From assembly GCF_964355755.1 (NCBI RefSeq), contig NC_092677.1, positions 22,354,101 through 22,418,100 of the forward strand: a stretch of DNA of 64,000 nucleotides. The letters run 5' to 3'. Made by a program: the position numbers and the translations under genes. Numbering within the stretch: position 1 is the first letter of the stretch; each line of letters starts with the position of its first letter. Below the pieces are notes generated by a model that saw only the letters and a list, made by a program, of their open reading frames with translations, did no database searches and was not told the origin of the DNA. The DNA comes from Antedon mediterranea. Taxonomy: Eukaryota > Echinodermata > Crinoidea > Comatulida > Antedonidae. Below are positions 11,801 through 20,399 of the stretch, in pieces.

Positions 11801-14800
11801 ATTTATGTAATTTTTACCACCTTTCCATTTGAATTAGTTAATAAGATATATATTTTTGAAATCTACGGTAAATTTCCTATCAGATAATGGTAAAAAAACA
11901 AAATGGTCAAAATATGAGTTTCACACATTCAAATGCATTTTACACAAATCCCTATCTAGCGACAAGCGCCTGGTTTTGATGTGGCTGTACACATATATTT
12001 ATAATAAATTACATAACCTAATATAACAACATTGTAGAAAAGAAGGCATAGACATTCCAGATACGCAACACAATATAGATATACAATGAAAAGAATTCTG
12101 CATAGTAATATTATTCAAATTAGATGAAGTATTATAAAGTTAACATTGTTTTACCTGCTAATGCACTGGTTGTACCCATACCCCAACATGATCCACAGTA
12201 TTGTGGTATGTGTTGATTACGTGTTGTACTGCAGTAGTTGGTTCCATTCACGTTTCTCCAATCCCATTCTGTTGGCAGTGAATCTGACTTCAAGTACTCA
12301 TGTGGACGAAAGTGTGTCCTGATCAAAAAAACATCAAAATCAATTAAAAAATTGATTTTTTGTCAAGATTTCAATTTATTTTTCCAAATTGCATTTGATA
12401 AGATAGATAGTTAAAATAATGCACAAAATGGAGGGAAAAACAAAAAGAGCAATGCTTGGTTTTATGGCTAACCTTAAAAAAAGAACTAGAATTTAATTCG
12501 GCACTTTGACGAATTATAGGTGATCATTTTTATAATTTTATTGACATTAATATTTTTTAAACATGCACGTACTGTATGTTAACATATTATCGGAAAATGT
12601 TGATGTATGCCATCCTATTATATGCTATAGTGCTGAGTTGTGCCTATTTATTATATGCTATATACAATATGTACAGACTGTATATCTATATACAGTGTGG
12701 CATTGGTGAAATTACGGGACACACTCATTTTTTTGGTATGATGAAATTATCAACTTGAAGATGACAATATAGAAAGATAATGAATTGAGCAAATAAATAT
12801 AAGAATTGGAGGAAAATTTAGCACATAGAAGCGCGCCGCTCGTTTAAATTTGTATAACTTTTACTAAAGAAATGAAAAAACTACTTTTTAACTTTAACTG
12901 GCCATATGATAATGTCACAACATCTGATAGGCACAATTTTAATAAGAATTCATATCCATAGTTCATCAGCTTTCATAATAAGTTATTAAAATCAAGGTCA
13001 CCTTTAATTCTGAAGAGCTGTGAGATATTTAAATATACGCTGGAAGTTGAAATTACACGATATACGTTATTCAAGTTTTTACTCGTGATAACGTCATCAA
13101 TTAAACGCCGACAACTCATGAGAAAGATAATTAATTTAACAAGCACATACTGAAATTTTAGAAAAAATCGGCCTCAAATAACAGAGATGCGCGTTGAATG
13201 TTATAACCTACAAAAAAAGATAAAAATTCCTAATTTTTTAATTCAAGTGGCCATTTGATGACGTCACAACATTTTTATGTCAAATGTTCGAAGTCGGAAT
13301 GGACTCAAATTCGGTGAATGTACTAAGGATTGCGAGTAGAATGCGATTTATATAAAAACATTCGTATTTTTACGCTTTTTAAGTATGCCTGTTTTTGCGC
13401 AGTAATTTTGTGAAACACACAAATGGCCTAATTCATGCTCTAAATTGATCAAAACTTAATTTTGAGTTTTTAAAATTGTTAGCGCGTAATTTCATGCACA
13501 TGACCTTGGAACGCATCATAGGTTTTTATTTGCTAATATTTTTACCCTTGACGTAAAGTTTACGTATAGTGAATTTTATTGATATTGTTATAAAGAGTTA
13601 TGGCGATATCATTGATAGTTGTGATTTCACAAAATCGCGTATTAATGATTGAGGTTCATACTGAAAAGCTTTTAATGATTTATTAAGTTAAAGGGTGTCT
13701 AGAAAACTCAGATCTCAGATATATCCGAGTTTTCTAGATCTAGAAAACTCAGATCTGAGTTTTCTAGATCTGGAAAACTCAGATATCAATAAAATATCGC
13801 AATAAAAAAATGCCTTTTAAAACAGCTCCTTTTCCGCGAATACTTCGATCGTACTGTTGCCATTTCAGAATCAGAAAATTGCCAGAAATCAATGTATGTT
13901 TTATTCTATGTTTTTATTTGTAAACTGCAGTGTGGTTTTATAAAGAACCTGCTGTACATATCAAAATGGCGACGATATGAGTCCGTACATATAACATTTT
14001 ATTTTTTTTTAAACAATTCACAGTTTTGAAAAACATAAACCATATTTCAATTTTAATATGTAAAACACATATCTAAAATCGTCATCATAGCAAATATTAT
14101 TATCTCACTGTATTAAAAAATAGAAAATTATTTGTTTTTGTTTTAGTGAATGTATTGATTAGTGACCGAGATAATTTCTTTGATAGGCCCTATTAATATG
14201 AATAATAAGAATAATAATGAAATATTAATTTAACACTACCCTCTATAGTTTCTAATATTTTTGGGGAAAATGAAGCATACATTTTGGCAATTACTGTAAT
14301 TGTTAAATATAAGATGGCGAACATTTCCAGCGGCATATGACCGGGCTGCCAACAAATTGAGCCGCCGGTAATTTCTATGAAACGCCCAATTTTACGACAT
14401 TTTGCGTAGTGATTAGAGTGGTGTCCTAGTACATAAGTTCATGGTCTTTAGGTTTATTGTGTCATGAAAATAAATAATATATAATTACATTGGCCTAGGC
14501 CTACTACAATTTTTTTGGTTTGAAAAACAACACTACAGCATAGGAAAGTAGTCGTATTTAATAATTTAATTGTTTTAATCTTTCAAGGTAAAAATGCAGT
14601 GCACTCCATAATATTTTTCTCGTGTGTAGGCCTGCCACGTAAAATCATGTTGTCTCCAGGACTAATAAAAAGAGTATTGATATTCTTTGAATGAAATTAA
14701 ATAATTATAATTTTTTATTTACTATCTTTTAATATCATATTTTATTAAATTTTACAATGTTAATACACAAAATATTTTACTGAAATACGGTGTTTTTTGG

Positions 14801-16020
14801 TAATTATTTTATTTTACCAAAAAATAGAGTAGGCCTAGTTCATACAACCAACTGCCGCCGCCTGAGGTGGGCAAAATGTTTCCGCCATTTTTAGCTAAAA
14901 ATGAACATTTTCGGTGATGTTTTAGGCCTTATATTTTGGCTACAAACAAGTCAGATTTTTATGATTATTTCTTTAATTGTAAATAATAAATATATCGCCG
15001 TAGCTAAAGATACGGTACCGTATTCTAACTTCTGTTTACTAAAGGTACGGTAAAATTGCATTATGTCATAACCAGCCAATGGGGTGCCAACGTGTGTGAC
15101 GTCATCGTATGAGGACTTTGGATTTTTTTCATATCGCGAAAACAGTGATCAATCGCATTGTCTTTATGCTTCATTTATCGCTATTATCGCCGTCGTGTAC
15201 GACAAAAACTAAATGTAGCCTACATCTGTTATTATTATTGAAAAGCCAAAACATGTTGATTTTAATTTTAGAATACAGAAAACCGCTTCAAAAGAGGCCT
15301 AGGCCTACTTACTACGTACTATAACCTCATTATGAGTTCGTTTTTGTAGGGAAAGCGATGCCAGGCTGGGGCCAGCTGCATGTGTGCGCTGATTTCTGTG
15401 ACTCAGCCCTGGGGCTACTGTCTAAAAATCATAGTATTTGAGGGCCCCTTTATTGTCCGCATTTGCTTGTTGTTTATGGTCACCATTGTAAACAAAGTTT
15501 AATAAAAAATATAGGCCTAAAGGCCATTTGGAATAAAAATAGTAAACAGAAGTTAGAATACGGTACCGTATCTTTAGCCACAGCGTAAATATATACTAAA
15601 AACCGTGATATATAAACTTTTGAATATATAGGCCTACATCGTTATCCCTAATAATAGAAACTATTAGGCCTAAATAGAAACGAGAACCGGCGAAAGTTAG
15701 CATTTGGCGTTTCATAGAAAATAACGTTTTTCTGACGGTGGCTCAACTTGGCCTAATCCGTGACTCTGTGAAAAAAGAAATATCGAAAATAACAGTGTGG
15801 TCCGAAACTGCAGTAGCGCCGCCTAGCCTAGCTAGCTAGGCCTAGGCCTAGTAATAATAGTAAGACCAGCTGAAACTGAGTGAGGTTGGATCACTTACTT
15901 TACACCTTCTTCCAACCCAACGTCATACTTAGGATTATAACATGGTTTCTTCTTATCATTAAAGTACAAGCCAAACACTGTTGTTGTTAAACAGAGAAAT
16001 ATAATAGTTAATTTTAGCAT
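5724..16020 (-). CDS. CTSZ: Cathepsin Z (cathepsin X), papain-family lysosomal cysteine protease
   Basis: Seven coding positions joined by GT-AG introns: 16020-15899, 12318-12155, 9706-9527, 8827-8677, then either 7769-7691 or 7650-7572, 7393-7307 and 5834-5724. Total 894 nt, 297 aa, close to the vertebrate enzyme's length. Features in order: signal peptide (residues 1-17), short propeptide with the conserved Cys after [22 protein letters not shown], the family-specific HIPQ mini-loop before CGSCW (catalytic Cys), CEGG, NYQAK, CGTC, a YANGPI segment, the alternative segment, INH with the catalytic His followed by AGWG, RNSWG with the catalytic Asn, and the C-terminal DPIV. The HIP loop and very short propeptide separate it from cathepsins B and L. 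The family acts as a lysosomal carboxypeptidase. Phases match at every junction. Duplicated exon pieces and the alternative fifth exon are described separately. Confidence 0.93.
6639..6737 (+). CDS. Candidate 32-aa microprotein ORF, antisense in cathepsin Z intron 6
   Basis: An ATG ORF of 33 codons encodes a basic N-terminus ([11 protein letters not shown]) followed by a hydrophobic stretch ([13 protein letters not shown]) and a short polar tail (CIPRT), a layout like small mitochondrial or membrane microproteins. A TATAAAAAGG-like box lies about 50 bp upstream. The decamer CAACGACCAT overlaps the start and is repeated inverted inside the ORF. An ORF of this length is not rare by chance in such DNA, and no family is recognised. 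Expression and conservation are unknown. Confidence 0.22.
   Translation: MFRKLLRNVKPLLLGTAMVVGALISYTCIPRT
6748..6830 (+). pseudogene. tRNA-like remnant
   Basis: GGTTAGCTCAGTTAG resembles an A box and GAGTTTGAATCCGC a B box, but the arms do not close into a cloverleaf. A second weak tRNA-like stretch follows at about 6856-6930. Both lie in intron 6 of the protease gene. Confidence 0.25.
7307..7393 (-). CDS. CTSZ: Cathepsin Z exon 6 (catalytic His and Asn)
   Basis: The acceptor ATTACATAG is followed by codons for [11 protein letters not shown] (His is catalytic), a variable [10 protein letters not shown] strand, and RNSWGQPW (Asn is catalytic). The donor is GTAAGT. 87 nt, phase 0 at both ends, so it accepts either alternative exon 5. 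Confidence 0.92.
7572..7650 (-). CDS. CTSZ: Cathepsin Z alternative exon 5b
   Basis: 79 nt between the acceptor TTAAATAG and the donor GTAAGT. It encodes, after the shared Ser codon, [15 protein letters not shown] and then [11 protein letters not shown]. It aligns over its whole length with exon 5a and with the single corresponding segment of vertebrate cathepsin Z. The incoming phase (2) and outgoing phase (0) are the same as for 5a, so the two are interchangeable but cannot both be included. Confidence 0.85.
7691..7769 (-). CDS. CTSZ: Cathepsin Z alternative exon 5a
   Basis: 79 nt between the acceptor ATTATTGCAG and the donor GTAAGT. It encodes [15 protein letters not shown] and then [11 protein letters not shown]. 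Exactly the same length and phase as exon 5b, which lies 40 nt downstream in transcription. CGxMAT and GGxIYxE are conserved between the two; the last six to eight residues, just before the catalytic-His exon, differ completely. Confidence 0.85.
8677..8827 (-). CDS. CTSZ: Cathepsin Z exon 4
   Basis: The acceptor CTACAG precedes AATGTGAAAAATTT. Encodes [28 protein letters not shown] (with an NYT glycosylation sequon) and AEIYANGPI. The donor is GTGCGT. 151 nt. Confidence 0.9.
9037..9138 (+). pseudogene. Inverted, broken copy of cathepsin Z exon 1
   Basis: On the plus strand, opposite to the gene and inside its intron 3, ACAATGCT, TTTCTCTGTTTA, ACAGTGTTTGG, TTGTACTTTA, AAGAAGAAACCATGTTATAA, TCCTAAGTATGACGTTG and the donor GTAAAGTAAGT follow the order of exon 1. 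Deletions after the ATG and after TACTTTA destroy the frame, and an in-frame TAA appears early. It is an old duplication of the first exon including its splice donor. Confidence 0.75.
9527..9706 (-). CDS. CTSZ: Cathepsin Z exon 3
   Basis: The acceptor CCTGCAG joins to complete an Asp codon, then [50 protein letters not shown]. The donor is GTAGGT. 180 nt. This is the most conserved stretch relative to vertebrate cathepsin Z. Confidence 0.92.
10418..10960. repeat. Tandem repeat in cathepsin Z intron 2
   Basis: Three units start with TACCAGTATTTTATTTGTGA or a close variant at about 10418, 10680 and 10852. The units carry a GTTAGCTTGAACAATGTT block. The second-to-third spacing is about 173 bp; the first unit is longer and the third is truncated. 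Confidence 0.65.
10990..11290. repeat. Cluster of TAGGCCTA-type palindromes
   Basis: Dozens of overlapping TAGGCCTA, CTAGGCCTAGG and CTAGCTAGG steps fill this part of intron 2. Single copies occur through the whole window. No transposon ends are recognised around the cluster. Confidence 0.6.
12155..12318 (-). CDS. CTSZ: Cathepsin Z exon 2 (catalytic Cys)
   Basis: The acceptor TTTGATCAG is followed by [28 protein letters not shown] (an NGT sequon) and [27 protein letters not shown] holds the oxyanion-hole Gln and the catalytic Cys; HIP is the cathepsin Z mini-loop. The Trp is followed by Gly-Met-Gly rather than the Ala-His-Ala/Gly of vertebrate enzymes. The donor is GTAAAA. 164 nt. Confidence 0.93.
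13736..13771. repeat. Perfect 36-bp palindrome
   Basis: The stretch from AGATCTAGAAAACTC to GAGTTTTCTAGATCT is its own reverse complement, centred on the AGATCT at about 13751-13756. Partial copies of the same arms flank it (13700-13735 and 13772-13790). Confidence 0.8.
13806..14340 (+). repeat. Dispersed repeat, copy 1
   Basis: Runs from GCCTTTTAAAACAGCTC through GCCAGAAATCAATGTATG to AAGATGGCGAACATT. A direct copy with moderate divergence lies at 53750-54366. Confidence 0.65.
15899..16020 (-). CDS. CTSZ: Cathepsin Z exon 1 (signal peptide, propeptide start)
   Basis: The ATG at 16020 opens [17 protein letters not shown], a classic signal peptide, then [18 protein letters not shown]. The Cys is the propeptide Cys that in the family caps the active site. 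The donor AAA|GTAAGT leaves phase 2, matching exon 2. 122 nt. The near-identical copy at 22013-22135 has one extra A before its donor. Confidence 0.88.
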
Positions 16021-16160
16021 TGTAAAATAACAACGATACGACGACAGTTCACTAGACTTTTCGGTGGTGCAAAGAAGATGGAATAAAGGAAGTAAATTAG
16101 TAAAAACAAGTTAAATTAAATCATGTGACACAGTCACCTGACCAACACACCAGCTGACAT
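16021..16160 (-). promoter_or_regulatory. CTSZ: Putative promoter/5' UTR of cathepsin Z
   Basis: No clear TATA box. Read on the minus strand, the region holds CAGGTGAC and TCACATGA, two E-box-type motifs near each other. TCACATGA differs by one base from the core of the CLEAR motif used by TFEB on lysosomal genes. Inference only. Confidence 0.3.
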
Positions 16161-16259
16161 CATAGCCAGGAAAAGTGATGACTCATAGCAAAGAATATAT
16201 CATTCTTTGCTCATAGTGAGGTATTTATTATATTCAGAGCGTCATTCTGACGGAGCGCC

Positions 16260-16454
16260 ATTTATGTTTGTTTGTTTGTTTGTTTCTTTATTTCCATTCA
16301 CAAAAACATAAACATATAAATAATCATTACAAAACAAAAGAATGGAAAGGGGGAATCTCTGAAACCTTGTTACAAAACAGTATATAATTTAAATTAGAAA
16401 TATGAAAAAAGGCACAAGGGCATGCAAACAAAATGTAAGAATGCAAACAATCTT
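16260..16454. other. TTTG microsatellite and retrotransposon-like 3' tail
   Basis: (TTTG)n is followed by TTTCTTTATTTCCATTCAC and an A-rich stretch resembling the reverse of a LINE 3' end. No ORF. Confidence 0.3.
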
Positions 16455-16625
16455 TTTACTTGGGGTACCCGAGTCTAGGACTCGCTCATCTTCTCCTCCT
16501 CCTCTTCTTCTTCCATCTGGACACTATTGAACCAACTTGAAAGTCCTACTAGTTCTACGCGTCGTCTGACGGCCCTGAAACATGGCATGCATATACAGGG
16601 ACGTATAGGTGAACAAAGCTCAAGA
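16455..16625 (-). repeat. ACTCGGGG-family repeat, truncated and diverged
   Basis: Begins TTTACTTGGGGTACCCGAG, continues with the CTCCTCCTCCTCTTCTTCTT block and TCTGGACACTATTGA, then diverges. Confidence 0.5.
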
Positions 16626-16654
16626 GAGAACATTTTTGTACAATAGGCCTACTT

Positions 16655-17232
16655 CAACCGGATGAAAATTATAAGTGCAATTCTGGGCTCTATTTTCATT
16701 GAGCTCTGCCCCAGACATGGTGGGCTAGTAGGCCTACTGCTGGAGACTTAATATTTAATTTCATATTTAATTTCATATTTCAATGAATAGGTGCACTTTC
16801 CGGGGGGACAAGCTCTATTGTCCTGGTAATTGTCCTGGTGAGTCTTATTCATTCATTCAATCTTTTATTTCGGAAACTCTGGTCCATAGAAAGTAAATTA
16901 CATAGGCCTATAGGCCTAAATGAAATAGATAAAATAAACAAAATTACTAATACTCATCTCAGGATGGCATTCCATCTGGAGAGCATCTTCGACTTAACTA
17001 AGACATTGCTTATAATCGTCACGATTAAAATATTTTTGCTTGCATTAAGTCTACACATCAGGCCATATAGGCCTATTGATATTCTTAACAATTCATAAAA
17101 AGAGGGAATTCTACATTCCGTAATATATAGGCCTAGTTTGTTTCATATAATTTCAAATCATGTAAAGTACCATTTTTCAGGCGGGAGTCTATGCAGCTCT
17201 ATTTTGTTAAATTCTAAACAGTTTGGTATGCC
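16655..17232 (+). repeat. Dispersed repeat X, copy 1, left part
   Basis: From ATAAGTGCAATTCTGGGCTC through GGAGACTTAATATTTAATTT to CAGTTTGGTATGCC. The rest of the copy resumes at 18360 after the 10-bp-TSD element. A second copy without the insertion is at 21200-21600. Confidence 0.7.
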
Positions 17233-17242
17233 GTCGTGGTTG

Positions 17243-18349
17243 GGGTGTCACGAAACCTCAGACCACGAAAGCTCAGACCCCCTAAGACCTAAGATCACGA
17301 AAGCTAAGACCCAACACCTAAGAATTACAAATACTAAGATATACTACAGCTTAAAAACAATACTTGTTTATCCATACATAATTTTAAACACAGTAGGTTT
17401 CATTTATTACCATAAATATAATTTAATACTACCGCAAAACATAGATAAACTCACATTATTTTCGCCCGTTGAGTAAATGTATATTTTTTCTTTACAACAA
17501 ACAAACTTGACGGGTTGTTTGTTGGTATATATTTACTCCATTGTGTTGGTTCAGAGGATGTTTTTCTTACGCACCTGCCTTTCTTGTATTTTGACTCCAA
17601 ATTTGTTGACTAACTTTATCCTGAACACCACACTTTAAAATTAGGACTTATAAGTAGGCCTACTTTCAGAAGGAGAAACACATAATAACAAATAAATAAA
17701 TCCTTTAAATTGATGATTTTACAGATGTGTTTCTTTGTACTGTATACTGATTACTGTAATGACAATGACGTAACTCCTCGAGCTCCCCATGCTCAATGTT
17801 TTTGTTTCTATGGAGCGCCAAAAGAGCAACAATAATAGTACAAGTATAAAAACAGAAAGAAAACGAAACAAAAAAACTTATCATGATTTTTAAATTAAAA
17901 TTTATTTGCCAGTATTTATTTCTTCGTACTTGCATGATTATACTATTATCATTACAATTTTAATTTTACATTGTTCCATCCACACTGTAGATGGACTCCA
18001 CAGAGTTTTCAGCCCTCTATATAATTTTTGCTCTTTTGACGTTCCATAGAAACAAAAACATTGAACATGGCCCATGGGGTAGGCCTACTGTACTGTAGGC
18101 TAGTCATTTTGTGTGCGAGAAAACGTCTGTAAAATCATCAATTTAAAAATGTATTTGTTACTTTTTATGTGATTCTTTTTCATGAAAGTGCCAATTCTAA
18201 GGTGTGGTATTCAGAATAAATGTTGGGAGTTAAAATACAAGGCAGGTGCGAAAGATAAATATTTGTAATCTTAGGTGTTGGGTCTTAGCTTTCGTGATCT
18301 TAGGTCTTAGGGGGTCTGAGCTTTCGTGGTCTGAGCTTTCGTGACACCC
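17243..18349. mobile_element. Foldback MITE with 10-bp TSD (Mutator-like), copy 1
   Basis: Terminal inverted repeats start GGGTGTCACGAAA and carry repeated TAAGACC / CACGAAAGCT steps. The flanking direct repeat GTCGTGGTTG lies at 17233-17242 and 18350-18359. Long internal inverted arms (about 17550-17845 and 18010-18255) make it foldback-like. No transposase ORF. A 9-10 bp duplication with long TIRs is typical of Mutator-like elements, which is the basis of the name. 1107 bp. Confidence 0.8.
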
Positions 18350-18359
18350 GTCGTGGTTG

Positions 18360-18560
18360 TTATGCAAATGAGTTTGTGCACGTGTATTATGGGGAAGATA
18401 ATATGTTAGTCATTCGAAGTCAACACACCACACTGTCAAACTTTGATGCTGCATGCAGCATGTTTTTAATCTTTACATTAGAAGATTGTTCAAATCATGT
18501 AAATAAAACATTTTCCGGGCGGGAACCCAGCAGCTCTCGAAACTGAGAACTCACCCATGA
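18360..18560 (+). repeat. Dispersed repeat X, copy 1, right part
   Basis: Continues TTATGCAAATGAGTTTGTGC, GTGTATTATGGGGAAGATAA and the CAACACACCACACTGT block, matching 21460-21560. Confidence 0.65.
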
Positions 18561-18704
18561 GTAGGCCTACTAAAAATGAAGGAGCACATTGGTTTCTTTT
18601 TTAGGCTTTATGGCAGTCTATTTAATGAAAAATAATGCCATGCAACTTTGTTTCTGATTTTAAAAAAGGTCCACTTGTTTAGGCCTGACATTTACAACCT
18701 TAAC

Positions 18705-19048
18705 AAGCACGAATGTGCGATACTCGGGGTACAGAAAAAGAAGCTGTAATGAGGTCATAAGACCGGATGTAACGTCACATACACATCAATAACCTCGCTA
18801 CCAAATTCGGCTATACGGTACCATCTTCGAGACGTAAAATAGCTGCATCCGTTTTGAAATTTTAAAATCCGTCTCTATAGCTTTGAGGACATGCCCCTGT
18901 AATATATATTCATGCCAAATTCCAGCTCAATACTACAACGAATGGGAGGAGTAGTACTTTATAAATCGCACTTTTTACTCAATAGTGTCCGGATGGAAGA
19001 AGAAGAGAAAAAGATGAGAGAGCCCTAGACTCAGGTACCCCGAGTAAT
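18705..19048 (+). repeat. ACTCGGGG-family element, full copy
   Basis: Starts AAGCACGAATGTGCGATACT and ends GGTACCCCGAGTAA. TACTCGGGGTAC at the left and GTACCCCGAGTA at the right form short inverted ends. Inside are CATAAGACCGGATGTAACGT, a GTACCATCTTCGAGACGT block, CTCTATAGCTTTGAGGACAT and a GGAAGAAGAAGAG block. No ORF. Confidence 0.7.
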
Positions 19049-19114
19049 AAAACGAGATATACTCATATCATATTACGTATACAGTATATTTTACCATAAA
19101 GTTTAAGAAAAATA

Positions 19115-19186
19115 GGTTTCCCCAGGGCTCATACCAGGAACCTTCTGCGTGTTAAACAGGCCTGATAACCACCACACTACGAAACC
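19115..19186 (-). pseudogene. tRNA-Val(AAC)-like, decayed
   Basis: GGTTTCGTAGTGTGGTGGTT at the 5' end, then an anticodon arm opened to CCTGTTTAACACGCAG, and a damaged T loop (GGTATGAGCCC instead of GGTTCGAGCCC). Non-functional. Confidence 0.55.
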
Positions 19187-19367
19187 TCTTGTGGCGTGGG
19201 TTACACAAAGTTCCATTTAAATTACAAATAAATATGGTAATAAGCACAAAGCAAAATAAACATGTGTAAAAGTTATAATTACCGATTACACAAAATAAGT
19301 ATGTAAAAAAATAATAAAAATAAGATATACTGTGTATATCATATTGCGTATACAGTACTTTTCAAAA

Positions 19368-19439
19368 GGTTTCACCCGGGCTCGAACCGGGTACCTTCTG
19401 CGTGTTAAGCAAACGTGATAACCACTACGCCAAGATTCC
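19368..19439 (-). pseudogene. tRNA-Val(AAC)-like with intact T arm
   Basis: The T arm CCCGG-TTCGAGC-CCGGG is perfect, and the anticodon loop TTAACAC gives AAC. The acceptor arms GGAATCT/TGAAACC pair poorly, as in its relative at 4176-4247. Confidence 0.5.
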
Positions 19440-19516
19440 GCATATAACTACATGATGCTGTGGTGTGTGTCACACATTGTGGGTTCTTAATTAAACAAAT
19501 TAATTAACAAACAAAA

Positions 19517-19838
19517 AAGCACGATTGTGCGATACTCGGGGTACAGCAATGAAGCTGTAATGACGTCATAAGACGGGATGTGACGTCACAAACTATATGG
19601 TACCATCTTCGAGACGTCATATTGCTAGCTGCATCCGGGTTGAAAATAAAAAATCCGGCTCTATAGCTTTGAGGACATGTGCCTGTAGTATATTCATGCC
19701 AAATCCCAGATCAATACTACAACGAATAAGGGAGGAGTAGTACTTTAAAAATCGCACTTTTTACTCAATAGTGTCGAGATGGAGGAAGAAGAGGAGGAGG
19801 AGGAGAAAATCAGTCCTAGACTCGGGTACCCCGAGTAA
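19517..19838 (+). repeat. ACTCGGGG-family element, full copy
   Basis: AAGCACGATTGTGCGATACT to GGTACCCCGAGTAA. Contains AATGACGTCATAAG and GATGTGACGTCACA, two perfect cAMP-response-element octamers. Abuts the next copy head to tail. Confidence 0.7.
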
Positions 19839-20105
19839 AAAGCACGAATGTGCGATACTCTTGGTACTGCAAATGAAGCTGTAATGACGTCATAAGACGG
19901 GATGTGACGTCACATACACATCAATAACCTACCAAATACGGCTATATGGTACCGTCTTCGAGACGTCATATTGCTGCATCCGATTTGAAAATAAAAAATC
20001 CGGAGTAGTACTTTAAAAATCGCACTTTTTACTCAATAGTGTCCAGATGGAGGAAGAAGAGGAGGAGAAAATGAGTAAGTCCTAGACTCGGGTACCCCGA
20101 GTAAA
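19839..20105 (+). repeat. ACTCGGGG-family element, internally deleted copy
   Basis: Same ends and the same TGACGTCA octamers as the preceding copy. The block between AAAATAAAAAATCCGG and GTAGTACTTTAAAAATCGCA is missing. Confidence 0.7.
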
Positions 20106-20326
20106 AATATCTCACTTTCAAAAACAATATTTATTTTCAATAAAAAAAAAAACAAAAGAAAAAAATATTCCTAGAGGTTCGAACCCACTACTGAGAGCAC
20201 TCAAACCTGAGTATTACCCGTTACGCTATAAAGTAGTACACGACGAAACAGTTGATAATAGTTATACGTGTATTACATAATTCACCAGTACGTCATAATA
20301 TCATAAAACGTTGTTAAAACCAAAAT

Positions 20327-20399
20327 GACCAGTTAGCTCAGGCGACTGAGCGTCGTGTTGACAACACGTATGTCGTGGGTTCGATTCCCACGCTGGTCG
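20327..20399 (+). tRNA. tRNA with anticodon GAC (Val)
   Basis: A complete 73-nt cloverleaf: acceptor GACCAGT/GCTGGTC (one T-G pair), D arm GCTC/GAGC, anticodon arm TCGTG-TTGACAA-CACGT with anticodon GAC, 5-nt variable loop, T arm GTGGG-TTCGATT-CCCAC, discriminator G. The only flaw is a T-T mismatch at the top of the anticodon stem. GAC is not the usual animal nuclear Val anticodon (AAC, CAC and TAC are), so it may be a tRNA-derived repeat head or a transferred or decayed tRNA. Confidence 0.6.

Larger units (their letters stand above)
12319..15898. other. Cathepsin Z intron 1, repeat-rich
   Basis: About 3.6 kb without coding sequence. It contains related blocks GGCCATATGATAATGTCACAA (12900s) and GGCCATTTGATGACGTCACAA (13250s), a palindrome at 13736-13771, a repeat shared with 53750-54366, and TAGGCCTA palindromes near 15600 and 15830-15850. 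Confidence 0.6.

Noticed and set aside
17138-17476. 112-codon ORF on the plus strand
   Set aside because: It runs through the TIR of the 10-bp-TSD foldback element and has no recognisable domain; the reading is a by-product of the repeat.
20162-20235. Possible tRNA on the minus strand next to the GAC cloverleaf
   Set aside because: It has a good T loop (GGGTTCGAACC) but no anticodon loop with U33 and no closing acceptor stem.
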